Program-made: the position numbers and the translations under genes
Notes under the pieces: generated by a model
Database searches by the model: none
What the model was told of the DNA's origin: nothing
The model's input: only the letters and a program-made list of their open reading frames with translations
Shown here: in pieces, positions 10,988 to 20,538 of the stretch
Numbering within the stretch: the stretch's first letter is position 1
How the letters are laid out: each line of letters begins with the position of its first letter
Assembly: GCF_026151205.1 (NCBI RefSeq)
Contig: NC_087081.1
Location: forward strand, 496,001 to 560,000
Direction of reading: 5' to 3'
Source: Bolinopsis microptera
Taxonomy: Eukaryota > Ctenophora > Tentaculata > Lobata > Bolinopsidae
Length of the DNA stretch: 64,000 nucleotides

Positions 10988-11690
10988 GAAAATGGTAAAC
11001 ACAAAACAATCATCGATACTGAAAAATATCACAGGCTTAGAGTTAGACTTAACGTCTCCACGAATTTGGTAACCATAGTAACAGTGTGTCACGTGTTAAT
11101 TATGAGCCAATCATGGCAACCTGCGTGATATAAGGTGAGCTCAGAGTTCAGAGTTGATACATTCTTTACATCCACATATTGCCGTGGGAACTATTAAAGT
11201 GTACTGTGTAATGTGTAAGTGTGGATCAATAACACTGTTCAGTGTTTAGATTTCATGTCATCTACTCACGAGATGTATCATCAGCCCTACCGGACACAAA
11301 AATATATCGCTACTGGACAAATTTCATGCGGGCTATATTGGCTGTATTGTTACTTGTCACGTTAAGTGTCGTCTGCTCGCGTGCTGTATTTTAAGCAGGC
11401 TGGATGCGCACTGTGTCTTGTAACATCGGGCTGCGAGTGCTCAGATGACAAAATATAGCCAGCTGGTGGATATATATACATATCACCGGAGACTCGCGGG
11501 GGGAACAAAATATTGCACGCGCACGCGCATGCAATATTTCATATGTCCCCGAGGGCGCTAGCCCGAGGAGGACATATTTTCGTATAGCACGGAGGGCCCA
11601 TCGGGCCCGAGTGCTATACGATTTTTCCGCCCGCGGGTCGAGGTGATGTGGATTATATCCACCAGCGGGCGTATTACAGTTAATATATAA
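10988..11690. repeat. Continuation of foldback right arm and hairpins
   Basis: Positions 10988-11290 are the reverse complement of about 3300-3625, and 11455-11690 the reverse complement of 4500-4720. Positions 11069-11170 contain the plus-strand promoter-like module: GTAACCATAGTAAC, TCACGTGTTA, GAGCCAATCA and GATATAAGG in that order. No coding frame is seen. Confidence 0.75.
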
Positions 11691-11740
11691 TTTTATAAAT
11701 AAACAATGGAGCTTGTATAAAAGCCAACTCTAGAAAAGGT

Positions 11741-12712
11741 CGCCACTAATTGTTGTAACAATGGTAACACGTCACGTGTTCAATGTAAGCCAATCATAAA
11801 GGGCTGTGTCGTATATAGGGGCTGGAGATGCACTGCATTCCTGGGCCGTGGGAATAATGAATGTAATGTCAATGACGATGAATATCAATAATATAGGGGG
11901 ATTATAGTGCTGATGTGTATTATGTAGTGTGTTATAATAACTTTGATATAAATCAAAGTATCATGTCATCTGCTCACGAGCTGCATGAGCAGCCCTACCG
12001 GACACAAAAATAAAATGTATATATAGTCAGTGTAATAAGGAATTTCACATGGAGACGATACAGAAACTGAAAATATTTTAGAGAACTCCGGGCTATATTG
12101 CTACTGGTCAAATTAAATGTCACTTGTTAGCGGGCTATATCATGAGCGGGCTGTAGAGATATCGGGCCCTTTGACAGCGGGCTGGTGAGAGCCCGCTATG
12201 CGAAAAAGCGCACGCTGGTGGATATAATAATATATCCACCAGCGTGCGCTCTTTCGCATAGCGGGCTCTCAGCCCGCTGTCAAAGGGCCCGATATCTCTA
12301 CAGCCCGCTCATGATATAGCCCGCTAACAAGTGACATTTAATTTGACCAGTAGCAATATAGCCCGGAGTTCTCTAAAATATTTTCATAGCACGGAGATAT
12401 ATATAATATATTTTATTTTTGTGTCTGGTAGGGCTGCTCATGCAGCTCGTGAGCAGATGACATGATACTTTGATTTATATCAAAGTTATTATAACACATT
12501 ACATAATGCACATCAGCACTATAATAATCCCTCTATTATTGATATTCATCGTCACAGACATTACATTAATTATTCCCACGGCCCAGGAATGCAGTGCCAG
12601 TATGGATCACTTATCTCCAGCCCCTATATATACGACACAGCCCTTTATGATTGGCTTACATTGAACACGTGACGTGTTACCATGGTTACAACAATTAGTG
12701 GCGACTGTAAAG
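11741..12712. repeat. Second palindrome, ~485-bp arms, centre near 12228
   Basis: A near-perfect inverted repeat with almost no spacer: TGGATATA, a 4-bp centre, then TATATCCA. The central 150 bp of each arm are nearly identical, and the outer parts carry convergent promoter-like modules (11755-11850 forward, 12610-12700 reverse). Each has an X-box-like site, ACGTCACGTGTT or ACACGTGACG, AGCCAATCAT and TATATA. The repeated TGTCATCTGCTCACGAGCTG then CCCTACCGGACACAAAAATA segments sit at about 11963 and 12420. Confidence 0.85.
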
Positions 12713-13982
12713 CGCCCGCTGGTGGATATAATACTATATCCCCCAGCGGGCTATATATTGCTAGTTAGAAGACCTGATATATCCCGGCCCGCTCTCACAG
12801 CCCGCTGACATATATTTTATTTTTGTGTCCGGTAGGGCTGCTCATGCAGCTCGTGTGCAGATGACATGAAACTTAGTAGTGTGTTTAGATAGGCGGGCCC
12901 GGGCCACATGGCGTGACTACTCACGCCAAGTGGCACAGTGTGTTTAGGTGGCGGGCCATGAATCGGGCCATGTGGCCCGTCGCCAACAGACGTAGTGTGG
13001 GCAGACCCTTACAGTCAATTTATAGTTATTCTGTTGATAAAGTCATAGCGAGCACCCAATTGTTTGATCGGCCCTACACACGGTACACTGATTAAGTTTA
13101 ACTCTCACTGTACATCTGAAGTGTTGTCATGGTAACAGGAATTCTTTGTTACTCGTAGCATGGATTGATGGAGATGGAGATACACAGTTTTTAATCTATA
13201 TCAATGATTAAGTGATTAACATCCCGTTGACTGTTCATCGATTCGGTTGATGTATAATACCATTATAGACTATAGTACGTCTTCTCCTTTTGATGGTGTA
13301 AGCTGTGTAGTAAGCTGAATTTTGTTTTTTTATATTCAGGCCGGATTTTTATTTGTAAATATATTGTGTACCGAATAGAAACTTGCCCTGTTTTGACACC
13401 GCCAGTTAAATGTTGTTTTTTGCGAATTTGACGTTCTGTTCTCACGTTTTCTCCGTCTCAAACTCTCCTGGTAACTTTAGTCATAGATGCTTACAGTTGA
13501 CGAACTCACACTCATGGCGATGGCCTGCATTATGATCGTTTACAATTACATGAAGCAATAAGCTGACAAATTTTTTGATAACGGCCGGTTTTTCGTCGGT
13601 TCTCTATTCTTCTATTGTGTTCTGTAATCAGTAATTTTGCCCTGTTCTGCATCTTAAACTAAAGGCAAAAGCATGATTTTCTCGTAAATTTGCAACTTGA
13701 GTTCGAAATCTTTTACTTCTATTTGCTATGATTGTTCGGAACTGTAAAGCGCCCGCTAGTGGATATACTACATATCCTACTTGCCTCGCGGGTGGAATTC
13801 CGTATAGCACTCGGGCCCTCTGGGCTATGCAGGGATATGTCGTCCTCGGGCTGTGTGCCCTCGTGGACATATATTATGGCGATATAAATTTCCGCCCGCT
13901 AGGCTGCGTGGATATATTATATATATATTATACAGATCTATCATTTAAATTTACACCTATTTGTTGAATATAATCTTCTTCA
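12713..13982. repeat. Diverged foldback-family copy
   Basis: It holds weaker copies of modules seen at 3-5 kb: the CGGTAGGGCTGCTCATGCAG segment at about 12830, a GGCGGGCCATGAATCGGGCC inverted motif at 12945, a further X-box-like GTTGTCATGGTAAC at about 13122, the CGGCCGGTTTTTCG segment at about 13582 and hairpins at 13790-13890. No gene is recognisable. Confidence 0.55.
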
Positions 13983-14434
13983 TCAAGAAGGAAGAATTCT
14001 ACTCATTTGTCGAATGGTCTGATAACAATGTCTTTCAGCTGCTCTGATGGGGGCAGCGATGTTATCTGTTGAGACGAATTTCTGAGTCGGCCTGTGGAGG
14101 TCTACTTCTGCTCTGCAGCATTTTATAAATGCCTCAAGTGCAGGGTTTTTACAAGATTTGAAAGTACGTGATGCATCAGTCTTTATAAGACAACGTTCCA
14201 TGTCAGTAACTCTCTTATGATCTTATCTGCTTTGTTGGGTCCACATTTAAAGCTATCAAATACAACTTTAGCTCTTATTTTAGAAAACCATCTACACAAA
14301 TCGTTTTCGAAACGGCTTAGATCTGGTAGGGGAGGTGTAGGTACAAACTTGTGAGACAAGAAAAAGACATAGAGTTGCTCTTTACTAAGATCTTTGTCTG
14401 TAAGATTTACAACTGTTCTGGACATGTTTTCCAT
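13983..14434 (-). pseudogene. Penelope-like element N-terminal fragment, frameshifted
   Basis: Two overlapping minus-strand frames together resemble the region just before RT in Penelope-like proteins. The first (14183-14434) has VVNLTDKDLSKEQLYVFF and then KFVPTPPLPDLSRFENDLCR, matching the NLS..LT..E..LLSKGL.F.PTP pattern. The second (13983-14201) has FKSCKNPALEAFIKC, matching the usual ALEAFI segment. A frameshift lies near 14190. This may be the part missing from the truncated copies at 8.5-10.7 kb, but that is inference. It is not functional. Confidence 0.6.
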
Positions 14435-15175
14435 TTATAAGTCTTCAACCTTGGTCAAGAATTCATTTGATTAACGTCCTCTGATGTCTGTGGGATGTGG
14501 TATATATATATAAGCGTAACAATGTAAACGATGTTATCGTCAAACTATAATATATATAATATATATATTATAACCATTGATACAAAGGCCATAATCTTTC
14601 GCCAGCTCTCTAATATCCACCTTGAAGCTGCATTTTATATCCTTGAACTACACAATATAAACTAAAGCATGTTATAGTGTAGACTTTTTGTCACAACAAG
14701 ACTGCAATCTATAGTAACAACTATAAACAGAACCCCTAATGTCTACTAACAAATTTCTTCTAGTCCTAATATGAGCCTTGTCATAAAAACCTAACTGAAC
14801 TAGCGTTTCGGTGTGTGCAAAAGCTTTCATGCACGCGCATTCCTTACCCCGTTAGTTACCTGTCCTTCCAAAACCAAACTAGCAGTCAAGGACAAAAGTC
14901 ATACACCAAATGGGCATTATATTTTAATATGAATTGTTTTTATTCTGTAAAATGTGCTAAAATTAAATTGCTTGTTTCATTGAATTTCTTGTTTCATTGA
15001 GTAACGCTAACAAACCATTAAATTAATAGCTACACAAAGACAGGTAGACTCCCGCTAGGCTCACGCAGGTCTATCTGAGATAGATACATTTGTGTGCTGT
15101 CAGCTGTGTCTATATTTATTACAGATTCATTGTATTCTTTCTTACTTCCTCGATTTCTTATCAACATATTTACTG
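14435..15175. other. AT-rich spacer, no gene seen
   Basis: It includes TATA-rich dinucleotide runs near 14505-14575 and no frame with recognisable similarity. Confidence 0.5.
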
Positions 15176-15179
15176 TAGA

Positions 15180-17620
15180 TAGTAGTAACTAGTAGTGTAA
15201 CTATGGTAACTAGTAGTGTTACCATGACAACACTTCATATTTACTGTAGATAGTAGTAACTAGTTACTGTTACCATGACAACACTTCATATTTACTGTAG
15301 ATAGTAGTAACTAGTAGTGTAACTATGGTAACTAGTAGTGTTACCATGACAACACTAGTAGTAACTAGTACTCCTGTTACCATGACAACACTTCATATTT
15401 ACTGTAGATAGTAGTAACTCAGTACTCCTGTTACCACTAGTTACCACTAGTTACCACTAGTTACCATGACAACACTTCATATTAGTGTTACCATGACAAC
15501 ACTTCATATTTACTGTAGATAGTAGTAACTCAGTACTCCTGTTACCACTAGTTACCACTAGTTACCACTAGTTACCATGACAACACTTCATATTAGTGTT
15601 ACCATGACAACACTTCATATTTACTGTAGATAGTAGTAACTCTATTAGTGTAACTAGGGGTAACTAGTAGTGTTACCTGTTACCATGACAACACTTCATA
15701 TTTACTGTAGATAGTAGTAACTAATATTAGTGTTACCAGTAGTAACTCAGTACTCAGAACATATTAGTGTTACCATGACAACACTTCATATTTACTGTAG
15801 ATAGTAGATAGTAGGTACTCAGTATTAGTGTTACCATGACAACACTTCATATTTACTGTAGATAGTAGTAACTATATTAGTGTTACCATGACAACACTTC
15901 ATATTTACTGTAGATAGTAGTAACTAGTAGTGTAACTATGGTAACTAGTAACATATTAGTGTTACCATGACAACACTTCATATTTACTGTAGATAGTAGT
16001 AACTCAGTACTCCTGTTACCATGACAACACTTCATATTTACTGTAGATAGTAGTAACTCAGTACTCAGTATTAGTGTTACCATGACAACACTTCATATTT
16101 ACTGTAGATAGTAGTAACTAGTAGTACTCAGTAACTAGTAGTGTTACCATGACAACACTTCATATTTACTGTAGATAGTAGTAACATATTAGTGTTACTA
16201 GTAGTGTAACTATGGTAACTAGTAGTGTTACCATGACAACACTTCATATTAGTGTTACCATGACAACACTTCATATTTACTGTAGATAGTAGTAACTCAG
16301 TACTCAGAACATATTAGTGTTACCATGACAACACTTCATATTTACTGTAGATAGTAGTAACTAGTAGTGTAACTATGGTAACTAGTAGTGTTACCATGAC
16401 AACACTTCATATTTACTGTAGATAGTAGTAACATATTAGTGTTACTAGTAGTGTAACTATGGTAACTAGTAGTGTTACCATGACAACACTTCATATTAGT
16501 GTTACCATGACAACACTTCATATTTACTGTAGATAGTAGTAACTCAGTACTCAGAACATATTAGTGTTACCATGACAACACTTCATATTTACTGTAGATA
16601 GTAGTAACTAGTAGTGTAACTATGGTAACTAGTAGTGTTACCATGACAACACTTCATATTAACTAGTAGTGTAACTATGGTAACTAGTAGTGTTACCATG
16701 ACAACACTTCATATTTCAGATTATATATAATATTTACTGTAGATAGTAGTAACTATGGTAACTAGTAGTGTTACCATGACAACACTAGTAGTAACTAGTA
16801 GTGTTACCATGACAACACTAGTAGTAACTAGTAGTGTTACCATGACAACACTAGTAGTAACTAGTAGTGTTACCATGACAACACTAGTAGTAACTAGTAG
16901 TGTTACCATGACAACACTAGTAGTAACTAGTAGTGTTACCATGACAACACTTCATATTTACTGTAGATAGTAGTAACTCAGTACTCCTGTTACCATGAAA
17001 ACACTTCATATTTACTATAGATAGTAGTAACTCTGTTATGTTACCATGACAACACTAGTAGTAACTAGTAGTGTTACCATGACAACACTAGTAGTAACTA
17101 GTAGTGTTACCATGACAACACTAGTAGTAACTAGTAGTGTTACCATGACAACACTTCATATTTACTGTAGATAGTAGTAACTCAGTACTCAGAACATATT
17201 AGTGTTACCATGACAACACTTCATATTTACTGTAGATAGTAGTAACTCAGTACTCAGAACATATTAGTGTTACCATGACAACACTTCATATTTACTGTAG
17301 ATAGTAGTAACTCAGTACTCAGAACATATTAGTGTTACCATGACAACACTTCATATTTACTGTAGATAGTAGTAACTCAGTACTCAGAACATATTAGTGT
17401 TACCATGACAACACTTCATATTTACTGTAGATAGTAGTACCTGTTACCATGACAACACTTCATATTTACTGTAGATAGTAGTAACTCAGTACTCAGAACA
17501 TATTAGTGTTACCATGACAACACTAGTAGTAACTAGTAGTGTTACCATGACAACACTTCATATTTACTGTAGATAGTAGTAACTATATTAGTGTTACCAT
17601 GACAACACTTCATATTTCAG
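15180..17620 (+). repeat. Compound minisatellite with ~40 X-box-like motifs
   Basis: It is a mosaic of short modules: GTTACCATGACAAC, ACTTCATATTTACTGTAGAT, AGTAGTAACTAGTAGT and CAGTACTCAGAACATATTAG. By eye the 14-mer GTTACCATGACAAC occurs about 43 times, with frequent GTAACTATGGTAAC as well. A 33-bp subunit is repeated six times at 16760-16945 and again at 17050-17140. The array stops at the splice acceptor of the exon at 17621, whose preceding bases CTTCATATTTCAG look like a repeat unit turned into an acceptor. Small frames here are repeat shadows. Confidence 0.9.
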
Positions 17621-18427
17621 ATTATTACAACGGTTGGAATCTAACAGCTCCTTTAAAGATTAACATCTACGGAACATTCACCCCTGGTCGTGGTAACAAT
17701 GTCAAAATAAAGTTTAATTATAGACTTTTCGACGAAAAACAACGTGTTTATGAAACTGAGACATGTGACGGTATGTTTTTTTATAGTTTTAAAGCTTTAC
17801 CCAGAAATTTTAAATATTGTGAAATTGAAACCAAAAGTTATAATGGGTAAACGCAGCAAGTTTCCGGCATCAACAGCATAAAATAACTAGTGAGCCTTAC
17901 AAATGCGACAGGAGCAAGTTCTGGTAACATAATATTGATAAACTGTGGTCGGTATTCAAAATTCTCACAGTTTAATCTCCTGTAAAAAAACGCATTCCTA
18001 TTGTTATGTCTTATAAAATTATCCGGTAACCTTTGAAAACCATCAACTTATTACAGCGGCCATAGTAAGAAATTGAATTTCAGGTCACAAGTCGTTTAGG
18101 TGTGACGAAGAAATGGACTGCATGGACATGAGAGACGAAATAGATTGCAATTACAACGATACTATACCGGAAAAGCAAAACAAGTACACTGTGGGGTGCT
18201 ACCCAGATGATTACAAGTGTCCCGGAGAGAGCAAGTGTATCAGGCAATCCCAGATCTGTGATTTTGCCGAGGATTGCATATATGGAGAGGACGAGTATAG
18301 ATTTAGGGACAATTCGAGCTACTATTGTAATTACACGAAAGTTTTTTATTCCCACGCTACGGGAATAGGATCAATTATTTCTGGGATTAGTGTTGTATCG
18401 CTGTTCCATATGTGCGTATACCTTTGA
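17621..18427 (+). CDS. LDL-receptor class A repeat protein, last two exons
   Basis: Exon 17621-17770 (acceptor CATATTTCAG, donor G/GTATGT) and exon 18084-18427 (acceptor TTGAATTTCAG, stop TGA) join in phase to give a Gly codon. The first exon encodes a beta-rich stretch ending ETETCDG, possibly the end of a CUB-like or other extracellular domain. The second encodes a short Cys/Asp segment (FRCDEEMDCMDMRDEIDC) and a fuller LDLa module (CYPDDYKCPGESKC to CDFAEDC to GEDE). A hydrophobic tail from SHATGIGSIISGISVV to the end could be a membrane anchor. LDLa modules bind calcium and protein ligands outside the cell. Upstream exons were not found, so the gene is partial. The family is secure; the function is unknown. 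Confidence 0.7.
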
Positions 18428-18780
18428 GGAAATTTATTCAGTACAATGTACATGTAGTAATGTTATTAATATTATTTATGCTAAACATACATGGTAATTT
18501 CGTTGGCACTCAGTGGTTTTTAGTGCGAACTTTTCGTATAAGTCAAGTTCTCTGTTAAATATCATTTTTATTTTTACATAAGCTTATTTATTATTTATTT
18601 TGAATTCTGGTATCTGTATTAATCATAAACTTATAAGAATTTTCATAATCAAAATATACTTAATTGTCGTATTATTTAATCACTCATTTCACGATACATA
18701 GTTGTATGACTTACATAATTTTATTTTCTGATTTCATACGGAGTACGGACGTATTTTCTTAATCAACTATTTTCGAATTT
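18428..18780. other. Putative 3' UTR and spacer
   Basis: AT-rich DNA after the LDLa gene stop. I see no clear AATAAA signal and no further gene. Confidence 0.45.
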
Positions 18781-18879
18781 TATATTGCCTAGCTTACAGT
18801 TATCTACATTGTCGAATAAGAACTTGTGTTTGCTAGGTCAAATGGTGAGATTTATTCTCTTGCCACATCTATTGTTATG

Positions 18880-19225
18880 TGCGGATAAAGATATCCTCCC
18901 ACTGGCTACATTGTTATGTGCGGATAAAGAGATCCTCCCACTGGCTACATTGTTATGTGCGGATAAAGAGATCCTCCCACTGGCTACATTGTTACTGGCT
19001 ACATTGTTATGTGCGGATAAAGATATCCTCCCACTGGCTACATTGTTATGTGCGGATAAAGAGATCCTCCCACTGGCTACATTGTTACTGGCTACATTGT
19101 TATGTGCGGATAAAGATATCCTCCCACTGGATACATTGTTATGTGCGGATAAAGAGATCCTCCCACTGGCTACATTGTTACTGGCTACATTGTTATGTGC
19201 GGATAAAGAGATCCTCCCACGGATG
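18880..19225 (+). repeat. 39-bp minisatellite, in-frame units
   Basis: The unit is 39 bp, starting ATTGTTATGTGCGGATAAAG, with about nine copies and an extra 15-bp ATTGTTACTGGCTAC insert between some of them. Because 39 and 15 are multiples of three, all frames stay open and give repeated peptides such as LLCADKEILPLAT. Openness is therefore not evidence of coding. Confidence 0.85.
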
Positions 19226-19229
19226 ATTA

Positions 19230-19916
19230 AATCATGGAACTTGCCAACAAAGACAGCTAATGATAACATGTCACAGTTAGAAAAAGAAGAAAAGGATGCT
19301 GATGCAATCATCGCTCCATATCAGGTTGGATAAGTTTATAAATTATGATATTATGATGTTAAGTGTTCGATAGTTTTAGCTATTTCGCAAAGTTAACCGT
19401 CGTTAAACATCAGCTGCACCCAAGTATCTTGTAATATTCGAATTTTGTAACTTTGACGACCAATGTTACAGTTTACTGCATGTCCGAAATTTAGCATTTT
19501 TGGTCATTTGTTTTACTTTCCAAGCGTTAGGGGATTGGGCGACATCTGTCCGACAGCGACATCTGTCCGAATCAGAAAATAGGTTATTTGGACAATAGTT
19601 TATGTCGGATCCTACCGTACGATTTTCTTAAAACTTTCCATAAAGTATGGTGGTTATAGGACGAATAATATGTGTAAGCATTACTAGAATTCACTGAATT
19701 CTAGTAATGCTGGTAGTTAGAGAGAGTTCTAGTAGCCACTGATTTCTAGTTCATTGATTCTTATACTTTAGTAGGTACTGAAAGTAACTAGAATAGAGGT
19801 ATTTATTTTAGTACTTATAGTAATATGATATTACTATTATTATTACTAATATCCTACAGGTAGGAGAGCTGATTGATAGAGATGAGATCAACATTCCGTC
19901 TACAAAGCAGTTATCA
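19230..19916 (+). CDS. Possible exon pair of an unidentified gene
   Basis: A charged stretch, MSQLEKEEKDADAIIAPYQ (about 19268-19324), ends at CAG/GTTGGA. A second short block, 19860-19916, has acceptor CCTACAG, encodes VGELIDRDEINIPSTKQLS and has a good donor G/GTAAGAG. They join in frame. The intron that would follow holds the 57-bp minisatellite and the retrotransposon. A candidate last exon after CTACTGCAG (34740) would add about ten residues and a stop in the right phase. I recognise no family. The donor of the first block is weak and the upstream start is lost in the 39-bp repeat, so this is tentative. Confidence 0.3.
19334..19859. other. Spacer or intron, no gene seen
   Basis: It contains a short duplicated GCGACATCTGTCCGA motif at about 19539-19570 and an inverted AGCATTACTAGAATTC / GAATTCTAGTAATGCT pair at 19677-19711. 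No coding similarity. Confidence 0.45.
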
Positions 19917-20479
19917 GGTAAGAGAGACAAAGAGAAAGAAAGAGAGGGCGAGAAAGAGAAAGAGATATAAACTAAAGATATACAGAAGTATGGAGTTAGA
20001 GAGAGTAGAGTAGGGCGAGAAAGAGAAAGAGATATAAACTAAAGATATACAGAAGTATGGAGTTAGAGAGGGTGAGAAAGAGAAAGAGATATAAACTAAA
20101 GATATACAGAAGTATGGAGTTAGAGAGGGCGAGAAAGAGAAAGAGATATAAACTAAAGATATACAGAAGTATGGAGTTAGAGAGGGCGAGAAAGAGAAAG
20201 GGATATAAACTAAAGATATACAGAAGTATGGAGTTAGAGAGGGCGAGAAAGAGAAAGAGATATAAACTAAAGATATACAGAAGTATGGAGTTAGAGAGGG
20301 CGAGAAAGAGAAAGGGATATAAACTAAAGATATACAGAAGTATGGAGTTAGAGAGGGCGAGAAAGAGAAAGAGATATAAACTAAAGATATACAGAAGTAT
20401 GGAGTTAGAGAGGGCGAGAAAGAGAAAGAGATATAAACTAAAGATATACAGAAGTATGGAGTTAGAGAGGGCGAGAAAG
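19917..20479 (+). repeat. 57-bp minisatellite, left block
   Basis: About ten units of the 57-bp repeat that dominates 25-34.5 kb. It begins directly at the donor site of the small exon at 19860-19916 and ends at the 59-bp direct repeat flanking the retrotransposon. Confidence 0.95.
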
Positions 20480-20538
20480 AGAGTTGAGACACAGTTAATA
20501 AACTGCGGAGTGACTAAAATGCTATACAGCAAAAACAG
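20480..20538 (+). repeat. 59-bp direct repeat (left), target duplication
   Basis: It is identical to 24841-24899, where it sits directly upstream of a U2 snRNA 5' fragment. Between the two copies lies the retrotransposon 20539-24840. The simplest reading is a long target-site duplication made by the element's restriction-like endonuclease. Confidence 0.85.

Noticed and set aside
15180..17620. CRISPR-like array
   Set aside because: Units vary in length and are not separated by unique spacers of constant size, and the genome is clearly animal; this is a minisatellite.
18785..19333. 182-codon repetitive protein LLCADKEILPLAT
   Set aside because: The 39-bp and 15-bp units keep every frame open, so openness has no weight; only the unique 3' end looks possibly coding.
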